Shown: piece by piece, positions 22,639-31,271 of the stretch | Layout: each line of letters starts with the position of its first letter | Numbering within the stretch: the stretch's first letter is position 1 | Assembly: GCA_022360015.1 (NCBI GenBank) | Contig: JAKSDQ010000214.1 | Coordinates: 1 to 64,000 of the forward strand | Origin: Cytophagales bacterium | GTDB taxonomy: Bacteria; Bacteroidota; Bacteroidia; Cytophagales; Cyclobacteriaceae | Reading direction: 5' to 3' | Length of the DNA: 64,000 nt | The notes under the pieces: generated by a model | Databases searched by the model: none | What the model was told of the DNA's origin: nothing | Seen by the model: the letters and a program-made list of their open reading frames with translations, nothing else | Program-made: the position numbers and the translations under genes

Positions 22639-23103
22639 ATGATTCACAGGTATGTTAGGCGCAAACGACTATTGATCACCCTTATCACAGGTATTTTTCT
22701 GTCGTCAGTTCAGGTTTCCGCCCAGGGATCACGGGGCTGGGAGTCGTTTGAAGGAGTTAAATTTGAATCACAATATGATGAGCGTATCGACGACTATCAA
22801 TTGTTGCCCGAGTTTAGTGATGAAATCCTGGCCAAAGAGGGAACAGTCATAGAGCTAACAGGCTATTATGTGCCGTTTGACCTGGAAGACGGTGCAGTGA
22901 TTTTGTCACGATACCCTTATGCGCAGTGTTTTTTCTGCGGTAATGCCGGACCTGAGTCAGTTGCCGAGGTTTATTTTAAACAGCAGCAGGGAAAATTCCT
23001 TCCCGACCAGCTATTATCGGTTTCCGGCATCCTGAAACTCAACACCAATGATGCGGATCATCTTAATTTCATCCTGGAAGAAGCGGAGTTGATTGATAAT
23101 TGA
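22639..23103 (+). CDS. Exported CxxC protein of unknown function
   Basis: 154 residues with a signal peptide (ends near VSAQ). The core reads LTGYYVPFDLEDGAVILSRY, then PYAQCFFCGNAGPESVAEVY, a C-x2-C motif followed by GPES. The second half is a small strand-rich domain (LLSVSGILKLNTND). The plan resembles DUF3299-type proteins encoded with metal-linked ABC/FtsX exporters, but I cannot assign the family. It could bind a metal ion or heme-like cofactor through the cysteines. Confidence 0.7.
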   Translation: MIHRYVRRKRLLITLITGIFLSSVQVSAQGSRGWESFEGVKFESQYDERIDDYQLLPEFSDEILAKEGTVIELTGYYVPFDLEDGAVILSRYPYAQCFFCGNAGPESVAEVYFKQQQGKFLPDQLLSVSGILKLNTNDADHLNFILEEAELIDN

Positions 23104-23130
23104 CAATGGACGATTGACAATGGACAATTG
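23088..23130. repeat. Short TTGACAATGGAC-type direct repeats
   Basis: Imperfect repeats of ATTGACAATGGAC at the end of the CxxC gene and just after it. A similar set (TTGACAATTTACAATTGACA) lies at 60664-60700. This is a slippage-type simple repeat common in this phylum. Confidence 0.5.
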
Positions 23131-23170
23131 TTGGTGGGCGGTTATTTTTTTTCAGATATTTAGTATTTTA

Positions 23171-23860
23171 TCACTTTTTCCTTAAACGCCATATCTCATA
23201 TATAGGGTCACCCTTGCTGCTTTTACCGGAATGATGCCAGTCACCGTCTTTTAGCTCAAACTTAAAGTCAAGAGAAGCCCCTACGCGCGTGTTATCGCGG
23301 GAGAAAAAATCGATGTTTTCTATGTACTTGCCCTTTTCAGAGGTGTACGTACCCCCCCCGGTTCCCATAAATTGTTTGGTTGCTGTATTGTAGGCGATCC
23401 ATTGAAAACGGGTACCTGAGAGAATTTTCATGGTCTTTCTGGGTCCTTCCTTGATTTCTCCTATCTCCTCCCCACGTTTTCTTCCGGTAATAAGCCAAGC
23501 ACCGGCCAGGGCGCCCGGTTTATTGTTGTCAATCCTGGTAAAAGTCTTATCTCCCAAAACCAGGTTTTTACCGTTCAATGAAAAATTTTTCTTCAACGTA
23601 GTGCCGACTTTTTCCGGGGAAAAGGTATTAAATTCTACAAGCTGTACTATTTGCTTGTTTTCAATTTCCCATTGTCCGCCTGAGGTGCCGGCGAAGGTTT
23701 TAGAGGCTTTGTCAAATTCGGCGTAGGAATAGAAACCGTCAACAATCGTGATGATCGATTCCTGATTTTTCCAGGCCCCTAGTAATTTGTTCTTGTTTTG
23801 GCTGTAAACTGATACAGACAGCAGGTAAAAAAGAAAAAAGGCAGTGATGATTTGTTTCAT
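23171..23860 (-). CDS. Exported protein with two tandem lipocalin-like repeats
   Basis: 229 residues with a signal peptide (ends near SVYS). Two copies of one unit are visible. Unit 1 (about 26-115): LLGAWKNQESI, YSYAEFDKASKTFAGTSGGQ, FNTFSPEKVGTTLKKNFSL. Unit 2 (about 118-229): LAGAWLITGRKR, FQWIAYNTATKQFMGTGGGT, DFFSRDNTRVGASLDFKFEL. Each starts GAW and has the T-K-x-F-x-GTxGG core. The plan suits a small beta-barrel that binds a hydrophobic ligand. It may belong to the lipocalin-like/DUF4488 group. No gene is coupled to it. Confidence 0.7.
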   Translation of the reverse strand: MKQIITAFFLFYLLSVSVYSQNKNKLLGAWKNQESIITIVDGFYSYAEFDKASKTFAGTSGGQWEIENKQIVQLVEFNTFSPEKVGTTLKKNFSLNGKNLVLGDKTFTRIDNNKPGALAGAWLITGRKRGEEIGEIKEGPRKTMKILSGTRFQWIAYNTATKQFMGTGGGTYTSEKGKYIENIDFFSRDNTRVGASLDFKFELKDGDWHHSGKSSKGDPIYEIWRLRKK

Positions 23861-24019
23861 GTCGAATGGTTCGTTGCTTAGTTGGAAAAACTAAAAATAA
23901 CAAATCTTAAAGTGCCATTCAAAGTCTTGAAGGCTTATACCTTCAATGAGCTGCCAAAATCAGTGCATTTATAAGATTATTTTGCTAATTTACTATATAT
24001 ATGCTAACTTAATATAGTT

Positions 24020-24439
24020 ATGCAAATTCCCCTTTGTCCTAAGTGTTCGTCCATGCAGGTTATCAAAAGCGGCATTGTTGGCAACCGGCAGCGGTTCCAT
24101 TGCAAAAAATGTCGTTATCACTTTACTGTCAATAAGCTAGGAAAGCAAATTGATGATTACTATGTGATTAAGGCCCTTCAGCTTTACCTGGAGGGACTGA
24201 GTTATCGCGAGATAGAGAGGTTGCTGGGTGTGAGTCATGTGTCAGTCATGAACTGGGTAAAAAAATATCATATCAAGGCTCCGGAAAAATATGACTACCG
24301 GCCCACCTATAAGATTTTTAACCACGGTGAGTTGCAGGATTTCCTGGCTGATCTCGGAAATCTGAAAGGTTCCGGTATGGTTATCACCGAGTTGGGAGAT
24401 AAATTCATGCTCATCAAATGGGAACGATTTAAAGTTTAA
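24020..24439 (+). CDS. Zinc-ribbon/HTH protein related to IS1 transposase N-termini
   Basis: 139 residues. A CPKC...CKKC zinc ribbon (residues 6-36) is followed by an HTH (YREIERLLGVSHVSVMNWVK, about 60-80), exactly the N-terminal layout of IS1-type transposases. No DDE catalytic domain follows; the last 50 residues (LADLGNLKGSGMVITELGDK) are short and unlike a transposase. No inverted repeats or target duplications typical of an insertion were seen. It stands at the head of the acetate module and is probably a domesticated regulator. Stop overlaps a GTTTAAAC palindrome (24434-24441). Confidence 0.75.
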   Translation: MQIPLCPKCSSMQVIKSGIVGNRQRFHCKKCRYHFTVNKLGKQIDDYYVIKALQLYLEGLSYREIERLLGVSHVSVMNWVKKYHIKAPEKYDYRPTYKIFNHGELQDFLADLGNLKGSGMVITELGDKFMLIKWERFKV

Positions 24440-24453
24440 ACTATAGGATTAGC

Positions 24454-24480
24454 AAAACTATGTAAAAGATTCATAGTTTT
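24454..24480. terminator. 9-bp inverted repeat after the HTH gene
   Basis: AAAACTATG (24454-24462) and CATAGTTTT (24472-24480), 9-nt loop, followed by an AT-rich CGATTTTAATT. It could be a weak terminator of the HTH gene or a regulatory site before the porin. Confidence 0.5.
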
Positions 24481-24507
24481 CGATTTTAATTCCCCACCTT
24501 GTACTTA

Positions 24508-24561
24508 TTGAAATTTTAGGCGGCCGTCTTTTAACTAAAATAGAATAAGCTAAAATTTCAA
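24508..24561. promoter_or_regulatory. Perfect 12-bp inverted repeat in the porin leader
   Basis: TTGAAATTTTAG (24508-24519) and CTAAAATTTCAA (24550-24561) are exact reverse complements. The second arm ends 4 bp before the porin ATG (24566), so as RNA it would mask the start region, and as DNA it could be a dimeric operator. Confidence 0.6.
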
Positions 24562-24565
24562 CCTT

Positions 24566-25846
24566 ATGAAAGCAACTTTGAGAAACTATCAACTAATATT
24601 GTTAATACCTTTACTGATTTCCAGGGCATACGGACAAGAATCGGAAGTAAAAGGAGAAGAAGACCATTCCTACCAACCTTTGATATTGAAACTGGATGAT
24701 GAAGGCAAAAAATATATCCGGTTTATTACCTGGCATCAGATATGGGCTTCTGAGGAGAATTTAAGTGAAGATCCGGGGGTCAGGATGGTCCTTCGCCGGT
24801 CGAGGTTTCTTACCTACGCGCAAATCTCTTCCCGGTTTATGATCCTGACCCACTTTGGCCTCAACACCCTGACAGGCTCCAATGCTGACCCTATTGGCAA
24901 CAGAAACACCTCAGATGAGACCATTAACGGCCCCCAGCTATTTATGCATGGTGCCTGGACGGAATTCAGGGTATCGGCAGGGGAAGAATTATTTATCGGG
25001 GCCGGCTTGCATTACTGGAATGGACTAAGCAGGTTAACAAGTGCCAGTACCCTTAACTTTATGACTCAGGATAATTACCGCCAGGCATGGGCGACTTTGG
25101 GTTTATCGGATCAGTTTGCCCGCCATTTGGGTGTTTATGCCAAAGGTACTTTAGGCAAATTTCATTACACCATAGCCTTTAATGAGCCTATTGAAAATGC
25201 TCTTGGGTCGGCCGATATTGCCGATCTTTCGGAAGGTTCCATTTCTTACTCGGGCAGAAGAATTTTGGGAGATGAGGCGGGGCTTGTCACCGAGGGGTAT
25301 TTTGAATATCAGTTTTTGGATCAGGAATCCAAAAAGCTGCCTTACCGGGTAGGTACTTATCTGGGAAAAAAGAAAGTATTTAATATTGGGGCGGGATTCC
25401 TTTCTCATGCCAATGGCACAGTAAGGATTGAAGATGGCTTGCCACAGGGAGAAGATGTCTTTCACTATGCTGTGGATGCTTTCTACGATGCGCCGGTGGG
25501 AGAGGGTGCCATCAACGCCTATGCCTCGTATTACAATTTTGACTACGGCCCTGATTACTCGTTGGGCACTACCTACGGTACAGGTACTTCGTTTTATGGA
25601 CAACTGGGCTATCTTTTCCCAGCATTCTCTGAAAAAGGCCGTTTAATGCCGTACGCGGCATACAGCAACCGGGATTACGAAGCTTTTGACAACCCGGGAA
25701 ACACCATTCAACTGGGAGCGAATTGGTTCATCAATGGCCACCATGCCAAGATTACTTTGGAATTCAGATCTACGCTTTTGAATCACGGCCAGCAGGAACC
25801 TGACAGGATAAACGGATTGGTACTGCAAACGCATATATTTTTATAG
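24566..25846 (+). CDS. Outer-membrane porin of the acetate module
   Basis: 426 residues with a signal peptide (ends near SRAYGQ). The mature protein is a series of alternating strands (VRMVLRRSRFLTYAQISSRF, GAGLHYWNGLSRLTSASTLN, VGTYLGKKKVFNIGAGFLSH) and ends VLQTHIFL, typical of a beta-barrel. It precedes DUF4212 and the symporter by only 17 bp, so it likely lets the substrate of that symporter cross the outer membrane. The family is uncharacterised in detail. A strong inverted repeat just upstream suggests regulation. Confidence 0.8.
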   Translation: MKATLRNYQLILLIPLLISRAYGQESEVKGEEDHSYQPLILKLDDEGKKYIRFITWHQIWASEENLSEDPGVRMVLRRSRFLTYAQISSRFMILTHFGLNTLTGSNADPIGNRNTSDETINGPQLFMHGAWTEFRVSAGEELFIGAGLHYWNGLSRLTSASTLNFMTQDNYRQAWATLGLSDQFARHLGVYAKGTLGKFHYTIAFNEPIENALGSADIADLSEGSISYSGRRILGDEAGLVTEGYFEYQFLDQESKKLPYRVGTYLGKKKVFNIGAGFLSHANGTVRIEDGLPQGEDVFHYAVDAFYDAPVGEGAINAYASYYNFDYGPDYSLGTTYGTGTSFYGQLGYLFPAFSEKGRLMPYAAYSNRDYEAFDNPGNTIQLGANWFINGHHAKITLEFRSTLLNHGQQEPDRINGLVLQTHIFL

Positions 25847-25862
25847 TAAACCATTCATTAAC

Positions 25863-26120
25863 ATGAACAAACAAAAGTTAAAAGAATACTGGAAAAGAAA
25901 CTTAACGTATCTTATTGTTTTACTCGCCATTTGGTTTTTGGTCTCTTATGTACTGGGCATTCTGCTTGTCGAACCCATGAATGCCATAAGGATTGGAGGG
26001 TTCAAACTGGGTTTCTGGTTTGCCCAACAAGGTTCCATATACACGTTTGTGATATTGATATTTGTTTATGTGCGCCTGATGAACAAGCTGGACAAGGAGT
26101 ACGACGTTCATGAAGATTAA
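25863..26120 (+). CDS. DUF4212 protein, small subunit of a sodium/solute symporter
   Basis: 85 residues with two membrane helices (YLIVLLAIWFLVSYVLGILL and YTFVILIFVYVRLMN) and the family motif GFKLGFWFAQQGSIY. DUF4212 proteins are always encoded beside the VC_2705-type symporter and are viewed as its small subunit. It starts 16 bp after the porin and ends 25 bp before the symporter. Confidence 0.9.
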   Translation: MNKQKLKEYWKRNLTYLIVLLAIWFLVSYVLGILLVEPMNAIRIGGFKLGFWFAQQGSIYTFVILIFVYVRLMNKLDKEYDVHED

Positions 26121-26145
26121 TCTAAACCTGTAAATCACTGTAACT

Positions 26146-27846
26146 ATGAATATTCAAGTATGGACATACATCATTGTGGGCATTACCTTCGCATTGTATA
26201 TTGGCATTGCCATATGGTCGAGGGTGGGTTCTACCAAAGAATTTTATGTAGCAGGTGGCGGGGTGCCACCGTTGGCTAATGGCATGGCCACTGCTGCAGA
26301 CTGGATGTCGGCCGCTTCATTTATTTCCATGGCAGGGCTGATTTCATTTATGGGGTACGATGGGGGGGTGTATCTGATGGGATGGACAGGGGGCTATGTG
26401 TTGCTGGCGTTACTGCTGGCACCCTATCTCCGTAAGTTCGGTAAGTTTACCGTACCCGATTTCATTGGTGACAGGTATTATTCCAATGTGGCGAGAACGG
26501 TGGCGGTAATCTGTGCCATTGTGGTATCTTTTACTTACGTGGCCGGTCAGATGCGGGGGGTAGGTGTGGTTTTCGCAAGGTTCCTGGAAGTGCCTATTAA
26601 TACAGGCGTCTATATCGGCATGGCCATCGTGTTTTTTTATGCGGTGCTTGGAGGTATGAAGGGAATTACCTACACCCAGGTGGCGCAATACTGTGTGTTG
26701 ATTTTTGCCTATATGGTTCCCGCTTTTTTTATATCGATACAGTTGACCGGTAGTTTTTTACCCCAAATCGGATTTGGAGGAACCCTGGCAGATGGTTCGG
26801 GCACCTACCTGCTGGATAAGCTGGACCAGTTGCATGTCGAACTTGGATTTGCAGAATACACGTCCGGTTCCAAATCCATGATAGATGTGTTTGCCATTAC
26901 TTTTGCCCTGATGGCTGGTACTGCTGGCCTGCCCCATGTAATTGTCCGGTTTTTCACTGTGCCAAAGGTAAGGGATGCCCGGAAATCAGCCGGTTACGCC
27001 CTCGCATTCATCGCTATCCTTTACACTACTGCTCCTGCGATCGGCGCTTTTGCCAGGACCAACCTGATCGAGACTGTATCGGGCCAAAGTTATTCATCGG
27101 TTCCCGAATGGTTTATCAACTGGGAAAATACCGGACTGATAGGTTTTGACGATAAAAACGGCGATGGTAAAATACAATACGTCGCAGATACAGAAAAAAA
27201 TGAATTGACCATCGACCGGGATATCATGGTACTGGCCAACCCTGAGATTGCGAACCTGCCCGATTGGGTGATTGCCCTGGTAGCTGCCGGTGGCCTGGCA
27301 GCGGCACTTTCAACGGCCGCAGGGTTGTTACTGGTTATATCGACCAGTCTTTCCCACGATTTGATCAAAAAACAAATCAAGCCGGACATTTCTGAAAAAG
27401 GAGAGTTGGTTTGGGCCAGAATCGGTGCGGGACTGGCGGTTCTGATCGCAGGCTATTTTGGGATCAATCCACCGGATTTTGTGGCAGCTACCGTAGCTTT
27501 GGCTTTTGGCCTGGCTGCAGCCTCTTTCTTTCCGGCGATTATTTTGGGGATATTTGATAAAAGGATGAACCGCGAGGGCGCCACTACCGGAATGATCGTT
27601 GGTATCACCCTGATGTTTTTCTATATGGCAGTTTTTAAGTTGGGCTGGTTTGTGGATGAAAAACCCCCTGAATCTTCCTGGTGGCTGGGCATTTCTCCGG
27701 AGGGTTTTGGTACGATAGCGATGATGGTCAACCTCGTAGTATCCATAGTGGTATCACGATTTACTTCCCATCCTCCGGAAAGCGTACAGCATTTGGTAGA
27801 AGAAATAAGGTTTCCCAAAGGATCAGGCGATGCCATTGATCATTAA
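26146..27846 (+). CDS. Sodium/solute symporter (SSS family), acetate-type
   Basis: 566 residues with about 13 membrane helices. Motifs of the acetate (ActP) and VC_2705 group are clear: EFYVAGGGVPPLANGMATAA, DWMSAASFISMAGLISFMGY, AGTAGLPHVIVRFFTVPKVR and GGLAAALSTAAGLLLVISTS. It has an insertion with an EF-hand-like loop (DDKNGDGKIQYVADTEKN) at about 325-345, as in relatives. It imports acetate or a related short-chain monocarboxylate with sodium. The neighbouring acetyl-CoA synthetase supports acetate. Confidence 0.9.
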   Translation: MNIQVWTYIIVGITFALYIGIAIWSRVGSTKEFYVAGGGVPPLANGMATAADWMSAASFISMAGLISFMGYDGGVYLMGWTGGYVLLALLLAPYLRKFGKFTVPDFIGDRYYSNVARTVAVICAIVVSFTYVAGQMRGVGVVFARFLEVPINTGVYIGMAIVFFYAVLGGMKGITYTQVAQYCVLIFAYMVPAFFISIQLTGSFLPQIGFGGTLADGSGTYLLDKLDQLHVELGFAEYTSGSKSMIDVFAITFALMAGTAGLPHVIVRFFTVPKVRDARKSAGYALAFIAILYTTAPAIGAFARTNLIETVSGQSYSSVPEWFINWENTGLIGFDDKNGDGKIQYVADTEKNELTIDRDIMVLANPEIANLPDWVIALVAAGGLAAALSTAAGLLLVISTSLSHDLIKKQIKPDISEKGELVWARIGAGLAVLIAGYFGINPPDFVAATVALAFGLAAASFFPAIILGIFDKRMNREGATTGMIVGITLMFFYMAVFKLGWFVDEKPPESSWWLGISPEGFGTIAMMVNLVVSIVVSRFTSHPPESVQHLVEEIRFPKGSGDAIDH

Positions 27847-27942
27847 TTAAAAAGAAATCGTTAAATTTATTAAAGCGATGGCGTAGACAACAGCATTTTG
27901 TCATCGTCATCGTTACATCATTTATCTCAAACAGATTTGCAT

Positions 27943-28152
27943 ATGATTTCCAGAGGGACACAGGCATCGATCGTTATTTTTGTTATTTTTTCAATCCTTT
28001 TTCACGCCCCCGTGGTCGAGGTTTTCAACAGTGTTGCTTTGGTTCTGGGGATCCCTGTTCTGTTCTTTTATTTTATACTATCGTGGCTGGCGCTTATTCT
28101 TTGTACTTGGTTTGTTACCCGCAAGTTAAAAGACAAAGACCATGGAATTTAA
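27943..28152 (+). CDS. Small two-helix membrane protein
   Basis: 69 residues from ATG 27943: two hydrophobic helices (QASIVIFVIFSILFHAP and VLGILFFYFILSWLALIL-like) and a basic end (RKLKDKDHGI). A TTG start at 27898 would add 15 unlikely residues. It overlaps the sensor kinase start by 11 bp, so the two are translationally coupled. Similar tiny membrane proteins precede the transporter-fused kinase in related genomes. It may be an accessory subunit of the kinase's transporter part, as DUF4212 is for the symporter. Confidence 0.7.
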   Translation: MISRGTQASIVIFVIFSILFHAPVVEVFNSVALVLGIPVLFFYFILSWLALILCTWFVTRKLKDKDHGI

Positions 28153-30856
28153 ATGGCTTGTTATACTGTTTTCCTTCTTATACCTCGGCTTGTTGTTCGC
28201 CATAGCCTATTGGGCAGAGCAAAACAGGCATAGCCGGTGGGTCAATAATACTTATATTTATGCATTGTCCCTGGCAGTATATTGCACAGCCTGGACCTAT
28301 TATGGCAGCGTCGGAAGGGCGGCAAATGAAGGACTTGATTTCTTAACCACTTATATCGGGCCGATTCTGATGGCCCCTTTGATGTGGGTGATACTGAGAA
28401 AAATTATTCGAATCTGTAAAGTTCAGCGCATTACAACGATTGCCGATTTTATTTCCACCCGGTATGGAAAAGAACCTTTCCTGGGCGGCCTGGTCACCAT
28501 AGTATGCGTAATAGGCGTTTTACCCTACATTTCCATACAAATCAAGGCCATCTCTGTAAGCTTTTCCACGTTGATGGGCACCGTGATATACCATAATGAT
28601 GAGTTTTCTTTTTTTAATGATACGGCTTTCTATATCACACTCTTCCTGGTGGTCTTCACCATTCTTTTCGGTGCCCGGAAGGTCGATGCCAACCAGAAAA
28701 ATACGGGGCTGATCGCTGCCATAGCTTTTGAATCTGTTTTCAAACTAATCGCCTTTCTCGTGACCGGGGCGTACGTGACTTTCTACATTTTCAATGGCTT
28801 CTCTGATGTTTTTACACAGGCCTCAGCGCTGCCGGGCTACGCAGAACTTGTTACCATAAACAAAGAAAACGGTTATAGTAACTGGATGTGGCTAAACCTG
28901 CTTTCCATGATCGCTATTTTGCTGCTTCCCAGGCAATTTCATGTTTCTGTGAAGGAGAACTGTAAGGAAGGGCACTTGAAAAAGGCCATGTGGCTCTTTC
29001 CCCTTTACCTGTTACTGATCAACATTTTTGTAATTCCCGTAGCCCTGGGTGGTAACTTACTTTTCCAGGACAAAATGATTGATCCCGATACCTATCTGCT
29101 GGCCATTCCGGTGAGCAACCATAACGCTTTATTGGCTATGCTTACTTACCTCGGAGGTTTGTCGGCTGCTACCAGTATGATCATTGTCTCTGCCACTGCA
29201 CTGGCAGTGATGTTAAGTAACAGTGTTTTTATGCCGGTCATTTTGCGTAGCAAGAGGTTGTCTGCCACCTCTACAGATAACCTGAGTATGATCCTGGTGC
29301 GAAGTCGCCAGACGATGATCGTGTTGGTATTGTTGTTTTCTTACCTCTATTTCAAGTACATCAGTGGGCAGTTTTCACTGGTTTCGATAGGGCTTATATC
29401 TTTTGCCGCAGTGGCCCAGTTTGCCCCCGCTGCTTTGTTGGGGATCTATTGGAAAGGGGCTACCCGTCGCGGGGCTGTCGCCGGCATAATCGCCGGTTTT
29501 GTCATATGGTTTTATACGTTAACTGTGCCGGCGATGGTAAGTTCAAATATTTTAGGTCAATCCATTTTAACTGAAGGACCATTTGGCATATCACTTTTGA
29601 AACCCCAGCAGTTTCTTGGCCTGACCTCCCTGAGCTACATTAACAATGGATTTTTCTGGAGTTTGTTTTTTAACCTCGTTACCTTCTTTGTGGCTTCTTT
29701 TTTTTCCGTACGCTCTACAAGGGAAACCAATCAGGCCGAGGTTTTTGTGGACATCTTCAAATATTCGACAGTGTATGAAAGCTCCATTGTCTGGAAAGGC
29801 ACGGCATATGTCGAAGATATAAAATCATTAATAAGCGCTTTTTTAGGTAAGGAACGGACTGAAAAAGCCTTTGGCCGGTTCATCGCTGACAACAACCTGG
29901 ACACCCAATCGGCTGAAGCGGATTTCAGAGTGGTAAATTACGCCGAAAAGCTACTCTCCGGAGCTGTAGGCTCGGCTTCTGCCCATGCACTTATTGCCAC
30001 AGTGGTGAAAGAAGATCACATAGACCTGAGCGATGTGTTTAACATCCTGCAGGAATCACGGCAGGTGATATCAGATAACAAAGAATTGAAACAAAAGTCC
30101 AAAGAACTTAAAATTGCCAGCAAAAAGCTGCGGAAAGCCAATGAAGAGTTAAAACGGTTGGATAAGCTTAAAGACGAATTCATCTCTACGGTAACTCACG
30201 AGATGAGAACCCCTGTTACTTCCATCAGGGCGTTTTCGGAAATATTATCAGACAACCCGGCACTGGGCCTCGAGGAACGTTTAAATTTTCTTGAAACCAT
30301 TACGAGCGAAACAAAGCGGATGGAACGGCTCATCAACCAGGTGCTGGATATAGAGAAAATGGAATCAGGCAAGTTGAAAATGGATCTCTTGCCGGTACAA
30401 CTCAATGATATTGTAAATGATGCGGTAAATACGGTCAGGCAGATCGCCAGGGACAAGGGTATAAAAATTTCGCTCAACCTGTTACCCGGTTTGCCCCTTG
30501 TAAAGGGAAATAAAGATAGATTGATGCAGGTAGTGATCAATCTCATCTCTAACGCTATTAAATTTTGTGCTATTGAGCAGGGGGTTATTGAGATTTCCAC
30601 GAACAGTGGGCATGACGCTGTTAAACTGACAGTGCAGGACAATGGCCACGGTATTCCGGCTGAAAGTCAAGAGCTGATATTTGAAGCATTTTATCAGGGC
30701 AGGGATCAAAACCTTAAAAAATCGGAAGGAAGTGGGCTGGGATTGACTATCTGTAAAAAGATAATTGAAAGGCATCGTGGCAAAATATGGGTAGAAAGTA
30801 GTAAAAATAAGGGATCAATATTTACTTTTAGCATCCCTCTGGGTAATTTGCAGTGA
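28142..30856 (+). CDS. Transporter-fused sensor histidine kinase (SSS-STAC-HisKA-HATPase, CbrA/CrbS type)
   Basis: 904 residues. An SSS-type transporter domain of about 13 helices fills residues 1-530. A STAC-like linker follows (about 545-640, with SAHALIATVVKEDHIDL), then a coiled coil (ELKQKSKELKIASKKLRKAN). The HisKA domain has H686 in THEMRTP, and the ATPase domain has N-box VINLISNAIKF, G1 DNGHGIP and G2 GSGLGLTI. Kinases of this build (CbrA, CrbS) sense flux of or binding to a small substrate; CrbS-CrbR controls acetyl-CoA synthetase. There is no PAS domain. It signals to the receiver 35 bp downstream. Confidence 0.9.
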   Translation: MEFKWLVILFSFLYLGLLFAIAYWAEQNRHSRWVNNTYIYALSLAVYCTAWTYYGSVGRAANEGLDFLTTYIGPILMAPLMWVILRKIIRICKVQRITTIADFISTRYGKEPFLGGLVTIVCVIGVLPYISIQIKAISVSFSTLMGTVIYHNDEFSFFNDTAFYITLFLVVFTILFGARKVDANQKNTGLIAAIAFESVFKLIAFLVTGAYVTFYIFNGFSDVFTQASALPGYAELVTINKENGYSNWMWLNLLSMIAILLLPRQFHVSVKENCKEGHLKKAMWLFPLYLLLINIFVIPVALGGNLLFQDKMIDPDTYLLAIPVSNHNALLAMLTYLGGLSAATSMIIVSATALAVMLSNSVFMPVILRSKRLSATSTDNLSMILVRSRQTMIVLVLLFSYLYFKYISGQFSLVSIGLISFAAVAQFAPAALLGIYWKGATRRGAVAGIIAGFVIWFYTLTVPAMVSSNILGQSILTEGPFGISLLKPQQFLGLTSLSYINNGFFWSLFFNLVTFFVASFFSVRSTRETNQAEVFVDIFKYSTVYESSIVWKGTAYVEDIKSLISAFLGKERTEKAFGRFIADNNLDTQSAEADFRVVNYAEKLLSGAVGSASAHALIATVVKEDHIDLSDVFNILQESRQVISDNKELKQKSKELKIASKKLRKANEELKRLDKLKDEFISTVTHEMRTPVTSIRAFSEILSDNPALGLEERLNFLETITSETKRMERLINQVLDIEKMESGKLKMDLLPVQLNDIVNDAVNTVRQIARDKGIKISLNLLPGLPLVKGNKDRLMQVVINLISNAIKFCAIEQGVIEISTNSGHDAVKLTVQDNGHGIPAESQELIFEAFYQGRDQNLKKSEGSGLGLTICKKIIERHRGKIWVESSKNKGSIFTFSIPLGNLQ

Positions 30857-30891
30857 AATGACGAGGGGAGATGATAACATATTAGATACCT

Positions 30892-31251
30892 ATGAAAAAA
30901 GTACTTATTGTCGATGACGAACCCAATATCATTATGTCATTAGAATTTCTGATGAAAAAAAGTGGTTTTGAGGTGTTTATTGCGAGGGATGGTTCAGAGG
31001 CCATTTCCATTGTTGATAATGAAACGCCCCACGTCGTGGTTTTGGATATTATGATGCCAAAGGTAGATGGCTACGAAGTATGTAAATATATAAAAAAACA
31101 GAAAGGGCTCAGTACAAAGGTTATATTTCTGTCTGCCAAAGGAAAAGAAAGTGATATTCAGAAAGGATATGATTCAGGAGCAGATTTTTACATGACCAAA
31201 CCCTTTTCTACAAAAAACCTGATGCAAAAGGTAGATGAACTAACAAATTAA
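30892..31251 (+). CDS. Receiver-only response regulator
   Basis: 119 residues, a single CheY-like receiver domain: acidic pocket VDDEPN, phospho-acceptor D52 (VLDIMMP), switch S (LSAKGKES) and K (TKPFS). It ends right after the domain (KVDELTN), so unlike CrbR it has no LuxR-type DNA-binding output. Its effect must pass through another protein; the zinc-ribbon/HTH protein at the head of the module is the nearest candidate. It lies between the kinase and acetyl-CoA synthetase. Confidence 0.9.
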   Translation: MKKVLIVDDEPNIIMSLEFLMKKSGFEVFIARDGSEAISIVDNETPHVVVLDIMMPKVDGYEVCKYIKKQKGLSTKVIFLSAKGKESDIQKGYDSGADFYMTKPFSTKNLMQKVDELTN

Positions 31252-31271
31252 ATCCTAAATATTGGTGGCAT

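Noticed and set aside
24020-24439. Complete IS1-type insertion sequence
   Set aside because: Only the zinc ribbon and HTH are present; no DDE domain, terminal repeats or target duplication were found.
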